A DNA stretch of 38,593 nt. Origin: Bacteroidota bacterium. GTDB lineage: Bacteria; Bacteroidota; Bacteroidia; JACPRZ01. Under the pieces are notes generated by a model that was not told the DNA's origin, searched no databases, and saw nothing but the letters and a program-made list of their open reading frames with translations. Positions 8,251 to 15,774 of the stretch are shown here, one piece after another. Location: contig JACPRZ010000061.1 of the NCBI GenBank assembly GCA_016193485.1, forward strand, positions 70,855 through 109,447, read 5' to 3'. Numbering within the stretch: the first letter of the stretch is position 1; each line of letters begins with the position of its first letter. The position numbers were made by a program, and so were the translations under genes.

Positions 8251-9153
8251 ATGATTCTTTCCAAAAAGTTGATTCTTCCTGCATTAACCCCAGTTATTTT
8301 CGCCATCCTGTTTTATTCCTGTAAACCGGTTCAGAAGGCAGTGCAAAAGAATCCTGAAAATGTTCGCCATAAAGGCACAAAAAACATCCTGGAACAGTTT
8401 CGTACAAATAATTCCGGATTTACCTGGCTTACCGGGAAAATAAATGCAAAAGTCACTCATGAAGAAAGGATCTACTCCTTCAATGTATCAATGAGCATAA
8501 AACGCGACAGTTTGATATGGATTTCGGTTTCAACGGGTCCCGGTATTGAGGTAGCCCGTGCCTTGCTGCTCGAGGACACCCTGAAATTTCTCAATCGTCT
8601 CAATGAGACATACCTGATAAGCGATTTTGATTCGCTGAACCGTTTTTTTAACACAGATGTTAATTTCAACTCTATCCAATCCCTGTTAACGGCAACCGAT
8701 CTTTCCTATTTCCTTGATGTTGAGGAAGGCGACACGCTGAACGGTACTGATGAAATCAGGTTCCGTTCGGCTGTGGACGGTGATTATTATTTCCTGGGAA
8801 CAATAAGTAAAAGAAAACTGCGCAAGACCTCTCATCGCAAGAAAGAAATCAGGGTAAAACATAAAATTCAGAAGAAAGACCCCGACATGGGATACATCCA
8901 GGGAATCTGGATTTATCCTGATAATTACAAAGCGGCAAAATTTATCCTTGATGAACTGAAAACAGGAAGGAAACTCCTTGTCAATTACAGCAATTATATG
9001 AACAGCGGGGATGCGCTTTTCCCTGGGAAAATATCCTATGAACTCCTCTCTTCAGAAACGTTTTCACTTCAAATGGAGTTCAGCCGCCTGTCAAATGCGC
9101 CTCCTCAGTCGGTACGGTTTACGATACCGCAGAAGTATACGCCAATGCAGTAA
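8251..9153 (+). CDS. DUF4292 lipoprotein
   Basis: The 300-residue product opens with a lipoprotein signal ending LFYSC, so it should be anchored in a membrane facing the periplasm. The body matches DUF4292: an early TWLTGKINAKVTHEERIYSFNVSM segment, then SLIWISVSTGPGIEVARALL and DTLKFLNRLNETYL. The fold is expected to be a LolA/LppX-like half-barrel that could carry a lipid, but that is knowledge of the fold class and is not visible here. It follows the TPR gene by 3 bases. Its TAA is immediately abutted by the yicC stop codon on the other strand, so no intergenic terminator separates the convergent genes. The usual downstream M23/EnvC peptidase is absent. Confidence 0.88.
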   Translation: MILSKKLILPALTPVIFAILFYSCKPVQKAVQKNPENVRHKGTKNILEQFRTNNSGFTWLTGKINAKVTHEERIYSFNVSMSIKRDSLIWISVSTGPGIEVARALLLEDTLKFLNRLNETYLISDFDSLNRFFNTDVNFNSIQSLLTATDLSYFLDVEEGDTLNGTDEIRFRSAVDGDYYFLGTISKRKLRKTSHRKKEIRVKHKIQKKDPDMGYIQGIWIYPDNYKAAKFILDELKTGRKLLVNYSNYMNSGDALFPGKISYELLSSETFSLQMEFSRLSNAPPQSVRFTIPQKYTPMQ

Positions 9154-10023
9154 TCACGCCACATTCTGCACCTGCTCCCTGATTTTCTCCACTTCATCTT
9201 TTATTTCCACTACGGATCGCTGAATAATTTCATCCTGCGCTTTGGAGCCGATTGTGTTTGCTTCGCGCAGTATCTCCTGCGCAATGAATTCCAGTTTCTT
9301 TCCCTGCGATTCCTGCCCATTTAATGTTTCAATAAAGAAGGCGCAGTGCGATCTCATCCGGGTTATTTCCTCGGCAATGTCCAGTTTTTCAATGTAGTAA
9401 AAAAATTCCTCTTCAAACCGGTTTTTGTCAGACACGGTTATGCCTGATGCTTTAAGGTTTTTATCCAGGCGCTGCCTGATTTTTTCCATTCGCACGGGGT
9501 CCTGACCGGTAATACTAACCAATAATTCCGATATTTTTACGATCCCGCTCCGGAATTGTTTTTCAATCACCTTCCCTTCATCACTGCGTGCCCTTTCAAT
9601 CTGTTTTATCGCTGAAAAAACAATTTCCCTGATTTTTTTCAGCAACATGGGGGGGGGTTCTGTATCTCCCTGTAATACCGCACCGGGTAAAAGAATTACC
9701 GACTGCAGCAGTTCATCCGTATCCTGCTTCATTTTTTTTGCAATGGGGAGAAGATCAGCGCAGTAAGATAGAACCGCACCCTTATTAATGCGGGTGAGCA
9801 TTCCGCCACCTGTTGATACCAGTGTAACCGTCACTTCAACTTTGCCGCGCTTCAGCCGTTTTGAAATTTCCCGGTGGAGTTCGGTCTCAAATTGCCTGCA
9901 ACCGGCCGGAAGGCGGATGGAAAGATCCAACCCCTTATGATTGACCGACCTGATTTCACATCGTAACCGGTTCCTTTTCAGGGAAGTTGCTGCCTGACCG
10001 AAGCCGGTCATAGATAGAATCAC
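9154..10023 (-). CDS. yicC: YicC-family endoribonuclease
   Basis: The 289-residue length is typical. The N-terminus has SMTGFGQA and IRSVNHKGLDLSIRLP. The C-terminal DUF1732 part shows EEFFYYIEKLDIAEEITRMRSH, then GKKLEFIAQEILREANTIGSKAQD. YicC proteins are metal-dependent endoribonucleases implicated in RNA turnover. The start is taken as GTG at 10023 because it gives the family's MIxSMTGFG beginning; ATG at 10011 is the alternative. It follows atpA by 52 bases and so may be read through from the atp operon. It ends base-to-base with the DUF4292 gene. The codon run at 9649-9657 is nine consecutive C in sense (Pro-Pro-Pro). Confidence 0.95.
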   Translation of the reverse strand: MILSMTGFGQAATSLKRNRLRCEIRSVNHKGLDLSIRLPAGCRQFETELHREISKRLKRGKVEVTVTLVSTGGGMLTRINKGAVLSYCADLLPIAKKMKQDTDELLQSVILLPGAVLQGDTEPPPMLLKKIREIVFSAIKQIERARSDEGKVIEKQFRSGIVKISELLVSITGQDPVRMEKIRQRLDKNLKASGITVSDKNRFEEEFFYYIEKLDIAEEITRMRSHCAFFIETLNGQESQGKKLEFIAQEILREANTIGSKAQDEIIQRSVVEIKDEVEKIREQVQNVA

Positions 10024-10075
10024 TGAAGATTTTTTTTAAAGTATCCGGATGAATAATTACCAGTTTATGTTTTTC

Positions 10076-11671
10076 TTATTTCTCACGTTCCTTCCTGGAA
10101 TATTTCAGCGCAACTTCCCTGGCGATGAGTTCAATCTGCTTCGAATGTTCATCAGTCATGTTTCCTTTAGCCAGGTCCGGTAAAATATTTTTATGCTGCG
10201 TTTCAAGAACCGTCAGGAAATCCTCTGAGAAATCTTTGATTTTATTTACCGGTACATCCTTAACCAGTCCTTTTGTTCCGCAAAAAATGAGGGCAATTTG
10301 TTTTTCCACCGTCATCGGTGCATGAAGTCCCTGTTTCAGGATTTCGACATTCCTGGCGCCTTTATCCAATACGGCTTTCGTTGCCGGGTCAAGATCGGAA
10401 CCGAACTTGGAAAATGCTTCCAGTTCACGGAATTGCGCCTGGTCCAGTTTTAAGGTGCCTGCCACTTTTTTCATCGCTTTTATCTGGGCGTTTCCTCCCA
10501 CCCGTGAAACCGATATGCCCACATTGATTGCCGGCCTGATACCGGAATTAAATAGATTCGATTCGAGGTATATCTGCCCGTCCGTTATGGAAATTACATT
10601 GGTCGGTATATATGCCGAAACATCCCCGGCCTGGGTTTCAATGATCGGCAAAGCGGTAAGCGACCCCCCCCCTTTGACGATTTTTCTTAATGATTCGGGA
10701 AGATCGTTCATTGTCTTTGCCACCTCATCCGATTCAATTACTTTGGCGGCTCTTTCCAGCAACCGCGAATGAAGGTAAAAAATATCGCCAGGATACGCTT
10801 CGCGGCCGGGAGGCCTGCGCAATAAGAGCGAGACCTCGCGGTAAGCGACTGCCTGCTTCGACAGGTCATCATAAATGATCAGGGCGGGGCGGCCCGTATC
10901 GCGGAAATATTCGCCAATAGCGCATCCGGCAAAAGGAGCGAAAAACTGCAAGGGGGCCGGATCAGAGGCGGTTGCCGTAACAATAATGGTATAGGGCATG
11001 GCGCCAAAGTCCTCAAGCGTTTTGGCTATACCCGCTACGGATGATCCTTTCTGGCCGATTGCCACATAGATGCAATAGACCGGTTCACCGCGCTTAAAAA
11101 ATTCTTTTTGATTAATAATGGTATCAATGGCAATTGAGGTTTTTCCCGTCTGCCGGTCACCGATAATCAGTTCCCTCTGTCCCCGGCCTATCGGTATCAT
11201 CGAATCAATGGCTTTGATGCCTGTTTGCAGCGGTTCTTTAACGGGCTGGCGGAATATTACACCGGGCGCTTTCCTTTCAAGCGGCATTTCAAAGAATTCC
11301 CCCTGGATAGGCCCTTTCCCGTCAAGAGGTTTGCCCAGCGGGTCAATCACTCTGCCGAGCATCTGTTCGCTCACATTGATTGAGGCGATCCTGCCGGTTC
11401 TTTTAACAAGCCCCCCCTCTTTGATTTCTTTGGATTGGCCGAGAAGCACGGCACCTACGTTATCTTCTTCAAGGTTCAGGACGATGCCCGTTAACCCGCT
11501 TTCGAATTCAATAAGTTCCCCCGCCTGGACTCCGGATAATCCGTAAATGCGGGCGATTCCGTCACCCACCTGAAGGACAGAACCCACTTCAGCCAGTTCT
11601 TCTTCGGATTTGAATCCGGCAAGTTGCTGCCGCAAAATTGCCGATACTTCTGCCGGTTTTATTTCTGCCAT
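10076..11671 (-). CDS. atpA: ATP synthase F1 subunit alpha
   Basis: The non-catalytic nucleotide-binding subunit of F1, 531 residues. The P-loop GDRQTGKT sits near residue 175. Other family signatures are [39 protein letters not shown] (the alpha/beta signature), and the N-terminal GIARIYGL barrel. The frame opens upstream at 11731, but ATG 11671 is chosen because it begins [17 protein letters not shown], the usual N-terminus. It lies 175 bases downstream of atpH, and that gap is filled with repeats. atpG does not follow; yicC does. Confidence 0.98.
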   Translation of the reverse strand: MAEIKPAEVSAILRQQLAGFKSEEELAEVGSVLQVGDGIARIYGLSGVQAGELIEFESGLTGIVLNLEEDNVGAVLLGQSKEIKEGGLVKRTGRIASINVSEQMLGRVIDPLGKPLDGKGPIQGEFFEMPLERKAPGVIFRQPVKEPLQTGIKAIDSMIPIGRGQRELIIGDRQTGKTSIAIDTIINQKEFFKRGEPVYCIYVAIGQKGSSVAGIAKTLEDFGAMPYTIIVTATASDPAPLQFFAPFAGCAIGEYFRDTGRPALIIYDDLSKQAVAYREVSLLLRRPPGREAYPGDIFYLHSRLLERAAKVIESDEVAKTMNDLPESLRKIVKGGGSLTALPIIETQAGDVSAYIPTNVISITDGQIYLESNLFNSGIRPAINVGISVSRVGGNAQIKAMKKVAGTLKLDQAQFRELEAFSKFGSDLDPATKAVLDKGARNVEILKQGLHAPMTVEKQIALIFCGTKGLVKDVPVNKIKDFSEDFLTVLETQHKNILPDLAKGNMTDEHSKQIELIAREVALKYSRKEREK

Positions 11672-11846
11672 AATAAGAATTTCGGATTGCGGATTGCCAG
11701 TATTTCGAATTGTCAACCTGCGAATTGCCAATCAGTTCATTCGACCTGACTTGAATTACGAATTGAGTTTGCAATCCGTAATTCGAAATCCGCAATGTGG
11801 ATAATCTGAAATTAACAATCCTTAATTTGGGTTCTTTAAGTTAATT
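11672..11846. repeat. Repeat-rich atpH-atpA spacer
   Basis: This 175-base gap holds several scrambled copies of the words GCGGATTGC, CGAATTGCCAA, GAATTACGAATT and their complements (for example TTTCGGATTGCGGATT against AATCCGTAATTCGAAATCCGCAAT). It shares the GAATTACGAAT core with the leaders at 2012 and 13451. It encodes no plausible protein and shows no clear promoter box. Confidence 0.6.
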
Positions 11847-12416
11847 TTAATTCAGCAGGTATTCTCCTATATAAGGATTTTCCCTGAACTGCCTTTTCAA
11901 CTGATTTAATTTAAAAATTATTGTTCCGTCATAGAGTTTGTCGCCTATTTTCAGGAGAAAACCGCCAATAATCTTCGGATCCGTTTTTTCCGTCAGTTCG
12001 ATCTGAGATGTTCCGGCTGCAGCGCGGATCAGCCCGGTAATTTTTTGCCGCAGTTCATCATCAAGCGGTATCGCTGTTTTTACTTCAGCAGTCATAATAT
12101 GTTTTTTCTCGTTGTACTGGGCATGGAATTCCTCCGCGATCTGTGGGAGGAACTCTTCGCGTCTTTTTTTTATGAGAATATCAAAAAATGCAAGAGTTAG
12201 TTTTGAAACCCTGTTTTCAAAAAGTGAATGTATGACTGAGGTTTTTTTATATTCCTTAATGATGGGGCTTTTTAGAAATATTCTCATGTCCCTGCTTTCC
12301 CCCATGATGCCCGATACCATTTTCATATCCTCAACAACTTCCCCAAGGCAATTCATTTCTGCTGCGAGGTCGATCAGGGATTTTGCATAACGGTGCGTTA
12401 TTCTCGGGTTTTTCAC
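11847..12416 (-). CDS. atpH: ATP synthase F1 subunit delta (OSCP)
   Basis: The 189-residue delta subunit is the clamp that ties the top of F1 to the peripheral stalk. Typical features are the opening RITHRYAKSLIDLAAE, FFDILIKKRREEFLPQIAEEF in the middle, and the C-terminal TDPKIIGGFLLKIGDKLYDGTI. The start is GTG at 12416, supported because the family N-terminus begins right there and the next methionine is 20 residues in. It is separated from atpF by the inserted GxxExxY element. Confidence 0.95.
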   Translation of the reverse strand: MKNPRITHRYAKSLIDLAAEMNCLGEVVEDMKMVSGIMGESRDMRIFLKSPIIKEYKKTSVIHSLFENRVSKLTLAFFDILIKKRREEFLPQIAEEFHAQYNEKKHIMTAEVKTAIPLDDELRQKITGLIRAAAGTSQIELTEKTDPKIIGGFLLKIGDKLYDGTIIFKLNQLKRQFRENPYIGEYLLN

Positions 12417-12458
12417 TTTTTTATGTTAATGTACCTAATCAATGCCCCCATAATTTTC

Positions 12459-12922
12459 TGCCACAAAAACACTAAGGCACTAAATCCCACTAAATCATAA
12501 TACAAAACGATTAATTCCTTGCCCTATATTCACAACATTAAAATTTATTAAATAACCCAGACGTTTGTTTGTTAATTTCAAATGACTTAAAATTTGTGCT
12601 TCCCAAACCGGATTTACTTCATCAACCGCTTTTATCTCACATATTATTCTATCTTCCACAATAACATCTATTCTTAATCCTTCATTAAAGGTTATCCCAT
12701 CATAAATTATAGGTATATCCATTTGTCGTACAACTTTTAATCCCATTTTAAGAAGTTCATGACAAAAGCAAATTTCATACACTTTTTCCAATAATCCGGG
12801 ACATAGTGTTTTATGAACCAAATAAGCAGCATGGACTATTTTTTTCCCAATCTCCTCTAACTCCAATGGGATCGGCACATACCCTTTTTTGTGGAATTTA
12901 GTGTTTTGGTGTTTTAGTGGCA
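12459..12922 (-). mobile_element. Putative 464-base element with 32-base terminal inverted repeats carrying a GxxExxY gene
   Basis: Arm 12459-12490 and the reverse complement of 12891-12922 agree at 27 of 32 positions; both start TGCCAC, share AAAACAC and CACTAAAT, and end CCAC. Between them is essentially only the GxxExxY reading frame. The unit sits between atpF and atpH, which are normally adjacent. A hairpin built from the same words, without a gene, lies at 26845-26921. No transposase and no clear target duplication are seen, so mobility is inferred. Confidence 0.6.
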
Positions 12923-12944
12923 AGTATTTTTTTTGATACTCCAT
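12495..12944 (-). CDS. GxxExxY protein
   Basis: The 149-residue product carries the name-giving motif as GLLEKVY (residues 50-56) and the family's later block IICEIKAVDEVNPVWEAQILSHLKL, which resembles a nuclease-like core (E-x-K) followed by a Q/YL helix. The family is common in Bacteroidota and its function is not established. The first ATG (12944) lies outside the inverted-repeat element. From there the first 20 residues (including LKHQNTKFHKK) are simply translation of the right-hand repeat. GTG at 12878 would start the protein inside the element at VPIPLELEEIGKKIV, which is the family-like N-terminus and is probably the true start. The sequence is visibly more AT-rich than its atp neighbours, consistent with insertion. 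Confidence 0.85.
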   Translation of the reverse strand: MEYQKKYLPLKHQNTKFHKKGYVPIPLELEEIGKKIVHAAYLVHKTLCPGLLEKVYEICFCHELLKMGLKVVRQMDIPIIYDGITFNEGLRIDVIVEDRIICEIKAVDEVNPVWEAQILSHLKLTNKRLGYLINFNVVNIGQGINRFVL

Positions 12945-12960
12945 GCTGTGTAGTACTAGG

Positions 12961-13455
12961 TCAATTTAACTGCGCTTCCCTGACCAGGTTATCAATCAGT
13001 GATTTTTGCTTTGATGGATCCGATAATTCCGACCTCAAAATTTTTTCCGAAATTTCGATAGATAATGAAGCCACCTGGTTTTTTAATTCAAAAATAGCGG
13101 CCTGCCGCTCGTTACGAATCGCCTCTATGGTGTTTTTACGGATTTTCTCACCCTCGGCCTTTGACTTTTCCCTTGCCTCTGCGATTATTTCATTGGCTGT
13201 TTCTTTCGCCTTCCTTAATATCATATCCCTTTCTTCCTTTGCCAGGTTTATTAATTTCTCATTTTCAGTTTTCAATAATGCAAGTTTTTCTTTGGCGCGT
13301 TCGGCTTTTTCCAGGGCATCAGTTATTGATTGCTCCCGTTCTTTGAGAACTTTTAATATGGGTTTCCAGGCATATTTTCCTAAGATCAGCAGTACGATCC
13401 CGAAGGAAATCACCATCCAGAAAACCAGTCCGAATGCAGGTGTAATTATATCCAT
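12961..13455 (-). CDS. atpF: ATP synthase Fo subunit b
   Basis: The 164-residue peripheral-stalk subunit has one N-terminal membrane helix (about residues 5-27, TPAFGLVFWMVISFGIVLLI) followed by a long charged coiled coil rich in Lys, Glu and Ala (EKAERAKEKLALLKTENEKL). The C-terminus, VASLSIEISEKIL, is the segment that contacts delta. Length is normal. It starts with ATG within the 24-base leader repeat shared with frr. It lies 158 bases downstream of atpE and is separated from atpH by the GxxExxY element. Confidence 0.96.
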   Translation of the reverse strand: MDIITPAFGLVFWMVISFGIVLLILGKYAWKPILKVLKEREQSITDALEKAERAKEKLALLKTENEKLINLAKEERDMILRKAKETANEIIAEAREKSKAEGEKIRKNTIEAIRNERQAAIFELKNQVASLSIEISEKILRSELSDPSKQKSLIDNLVREAQLN

Positions 13456-13491
13456 AAATCAACGAATTACGAATCCCGATATCTATCGGGA
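13451..13491 (-). repeat. Leader repeat copy 2 plus TCCCGATA hairpin
   Basis: Bases 13451-13474 are identical to 2012-2035. They are continued by a perfect 8-base palindromic stem, TCCCGATA-TC-TATCGGGA, at 13474-13491. A closely similar hairpin lies upstream of ruvB at 35836-35853. The rest of the atpE-atpF spacer, to 13613, is more of the degenerate ACGAAT-type sequence. Confidence 0.8.
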
Positions 13492-13613
13492 CGAAATTAC
13501 AAATTACGAATCAATTGCGAATACGAATACGGATACTTAGCAGGACGACAAATGAGAATTCGGTATAAATGAACTCAGAAGTCGTCCTATTCGTAAAATT
13601 CGTAACCGGTTAT

Positions 13614-13868
13614 TCAGATGAACAGTACCAGCAATCCTATCACCATCGCGAAAAATGCCGCACCTTCAACCAGCGCTGCCGTCAGGATCATGTTGGCGCG
13701 AAGGTCATTCATGGCTTCGGGTTGCCTTGCCATGGCTTCCAGTGCCCCTTGCCCTATACGGCCGATTCCCAATCCGGCACCTACTGCGCCTAATCCTGCT
13801 CCCAGGGCGGCAATTCCCTTACCCAGCGGGGTAAAGTCAATTTCCAAAAGAATCATTCCTATGTTCAT
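13614..13868 (-). CDS. atpE: ATP synthase Fo subunit c
   Basis: The 84-residue proteolipid forms the rotating ring. It has two membrane helices: a glycine-rich first helix (GAGLGAVGAGLGIGRIGQGA) and a second helix with the ion-binding carboxylate Glu68 in ALVEGAAFFAMVIG. The polar loop RQPEA connects them. Glu68 is followed by Gly-Ala and not the Ser/Thr of sodium-binding rings, so proton coupling is likely. A methionine four residues in is an alternative start. It lies between atpB (29 bases upstream) and atpF. Confidence 0.96.
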   Translation of the reverse strand: MNIGMILLEIDFTPLGKGIAALGAGLGAVGAGLGIGRIGQGALEAMARQPEAMNDLRANMILTAALVEGAAFFAMVIGLLVLFI

Positions 13869-13897
13869 TGATAATAAAATTAAATTAATAATTGAGG

Positions 13898-14941
13898 TTA
13901 ATGGTGTTCTTTATTGTGATGCGGCACTTCGGTCGCCATGCCGAAATAAATAGCCGATAAAATGGTAAATACGTATGCCTGAATAAATGCTACCAGCAAT
14001 TCAAGAAAACTCATAAAGACGGAAAAGGCGATGGATATAGCCGAAACACTCAGTCCGAGCCATGTGTTTATTGCGGCAAAGATGAAAATTAAACTGATAA
14101 ACGAAAGAATAATGATATGACCGGCAAGGATATTGGCAAAAAGCCGGATCATCAGGACCGATGGCCGGATGATCACACCCATGAATTCAACAACCGGCAT
14201 CAGCGGGATGGGTAATTTGAGCCATATCGGAACTCCGGGGGGATTGAAAATATGGAGCCAGAAATATTTTTTTGAAACAACGATTGAGATGATAAAAGTA
14301 AATAATGCCAGGACGAGGGTAGTTGCAATATTTCCGGTGAGGTTGGCGCCACCGGGGAATATGGGAATAAGCCCGAGCATATTATTTATCCATATAAAAA
14401 AGAAGACCGTCATAAGGTAAGGCAGGTACTTTTCGTAACCGGCTCCTATGGATGGTTTTGCAATATCATCCCTGATAAAAAGTAAAACCGGCTCCAGGGC
14501 ATTGACAAGGCCGCGGGGTGGTTTGTTGGGATTCAAAAGGTAACTTCGCGCGACTTTGATAAAAATAAATAATAAAATAAATACGCTGATGAAAAGGGAT
14601 GCGACATTTTTTGTGATTGAAATGTCATAAAATTTTCTTCCGTCTTCAGCAATAATATGATTGTGTTCAATACGGTATCCGTTTACAACTGTCTTCCCGT
14701 GTTCAAAACGGTTTGAAAGAAAAATATCAAAACCATTGCCGGGCGAGAAGAGAATAACCGGAAGCGGTATTGAAATATCATGGGAGCCGATTGTAGTGAT
14801 ATGCCAATCATAAGCATCCTTAATATGGTGTACGATAAAATCACCGGCATTGAATTTTTTGCCGTCACCGTTAGCGGCTGATCCGTAAACAATTTCTGTT
14901 CCAACGGAAAAAAACAAGAAAATCAGTGAAAATATGCGCAT
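13898..14941 (-). CDS. atpB: ATP synthase Fo subunit a
   Basis: The 347-residue stator channel subunit provides the proton half-channels facing the c-ring. The key arginine is in MIRLFANILAGHIII, and PYLMTVFFFIWINNMLGLIP and the final FLELLVAFIQAYVFTILSAIYF helix are visible. It has the long N-terminal extension usual in Bacteroidota, beginning with a cleavable-looking signal (FSLIFLFFSVGTEIVYGSA). ATG 14941 is preferred to TTG 14947. A perfect -7 box TACATTTG lies 26 bases upstream, making this the likely first gene of the present atp transcript. It ends in a His-rich tail. Confidence 0.97.
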   Translation of the reverse strand: MRIFSLIFLFFSVGTEIVYGSAANGDGKKFNAGDFIVHHIKDAYDWHITTIGSHDISIPLPVILFSPGNGFDIFLSNRFEHGKTVVNGYRIEHNHIIAEDGRKFYDISITKNVASLFISVFILLFIFIKVARSYLLNPNKPPRGLVNALEPVLLFIRDDIAKPSIGAGYEKYLPYLMTVFFFIWINNMLGLIPIFPGGANLTGNIATTLVLALFTFIISIVVSKKYFWLHIFNPPGVPIWLKLPIPLMPVVEFMGVIIRPSVLMIRLFANILAGHIIILSFISLIFIFAAINTWLGLSVSAISIAFSVFMSFLELLVAFIQAYVFTILSAIYFGMATEVPHHNKEHH

Positions 14942-14967
14942 AACCAAAGTTTATCCTGTAAAAACGG

Positions 14968-14975
14968 CAAATGTA
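14968..14975 (-). promoter_or_regulatory. -7 box of the atpB-E-F-H-A operon
   Basis: The minus strand reads TACATTTG, an exact TAnnTTTG match, 26 bases upstream of the atpB ATG. Its presence implies that the atp genes are transcribed independently of the DUF2490/CotH genes just upstream. Confidence 0.6.
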
Positions 14976-15014
14976 AAATTAATTTTTACTTGGAAACCGG
15001 AGAAATGTCAGTAA

Positions 15015-15710
15015 TCAAAAAGTAAATGCATAGGAACACCCTGCAATAAAATCGGTCAGCGGATCGCTTGTCTGTACTTCCTTTTGGATGAGGTAGAATA
15101 TTTCAACGGAATTTCTTTTATTCAATGAATACTCCAAACCGAGGAAATACCTGATTTTACTGAGATAATAGCCGTCAAAATTTTCAAAAAATTCCACGGC
15201 AAGGTATGGCTTTACCGGGCGGTCGGGCAGGTAGCGGATGGTGAACTTGTACCGGTTGGTATATTCAGGTATTTTTCCGTCTTCGCTTATCAGGATATCA
15301 GTGTACTGCGACTGAAACCTGTAGCGGAACTGGAGAGATAACTTCCATAGCCGGTGCCGGTAAGCGAAATCAAAATAATAACGGTGACGTTTTGAATATG
15401 AGCCATCCAACCTGCGCTGGTTGGAAAACCTGTAATGATATGCTATCTTAAAATTTTTAAGAATTGCATAGGTGATACCAGGGTCTGCAAAAAAGGTTCC
15501 GAGATGAGATATGTTATCATTAAAACGCAATTCACCGGATGCGACCGCTGAAAATTTCTGCGTGATTTTTTTTTCAATGTTCACGCTGGTCCACAGTCCG
15601 GCATCACGCTGCTGGGCGCGGAGGTTGATTATGCTGGAATGTATAAGAACAATGAGAGGGATGATGTAATAAAATAGCAGGGAAGCACAACAAATTTTCG
15701 CCTCCCCCAT
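15015..15710 (-). CDS. DUF2490 outer-membrane beta-barrel protein
   Basis: The 231-residue protein has an N-terminal signal (LLFYYIIPLIVLIHSSI, cleavage near LRAQ) and then alternating aromatic beta-strand sequence matching DUF2490: DAGLWTSVNIEKKITQKFS, KIAYHYRFSNQRR, RHRYYFDFAYRHRLWKLSLQFRYRFQSQ and a terminal aromatic SYAFTF. DUF2490 proteins are small predicted barrels of unknown function. ATG 15710 is chosen; the frame is open to 15773, but the upstream part is only repeat sequence. The start codon and residues GEAKICCAS are themselves encoded by the left arm of an inverted repeat (15681-15770). It is the last gene of the CotH locus. Confidence 0.85.
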   Translation of the reverse strand: MGEAKICCASLLFYYIIPLIVLIHSSIINLRAQQRDAGLWTSVNIEKKITQKFSAVASGELRFNDNISHLGTFFADPGITYAILKNFKIAYHYRFSNQRRLDGSYSKRHRYYFDFAYRHRLWKLSLQFRYRFQSQYTDILISEDGKIPEYTNRYKFTIRYLPDRPVKPYLAVEFFENFDGYYLSKIRYFLGLEYSLNKRNSVEIFYLIQKEVQTSDPLTDFIAGCSYAFTF

Positions 15711-15770
15711 AATCCCCCTCGCGGAGGGGGACAGGTGATTAATTGCAGAAACGAAAATTTGCTGTGCTCC
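15681..15770. repeat. Composite inverted repeat with a CCCCCTC/GAGGGGG core, at the DUF2490 start
   Basis: The arms 15681-15700 and 15752-15770 pair with one gap and one mismatch around AGCACA-CAAATTTTCG. Inside is a perfect 7-base stem CCCCCTC-GCG-GAGGGGG (15714-15730). The core resembles the G/C-rich elements at 19291, 21872, 23586 and 37291. It fills the gap after the CotH stop codon and supplies the DUF2490 start codon. Confidence 0.8.
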
Positions 15771-15774
15771 CACT

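Noticed and set aside
12445..12940. Target-site duplication flanking the GxxExxY element
   Set aside because: The bases outside the two arms (ATTTTC and AGTATT) do not match, and no convincing short direct repeat was found. The element call rests only on the inverted repeats and the interrupted operon.
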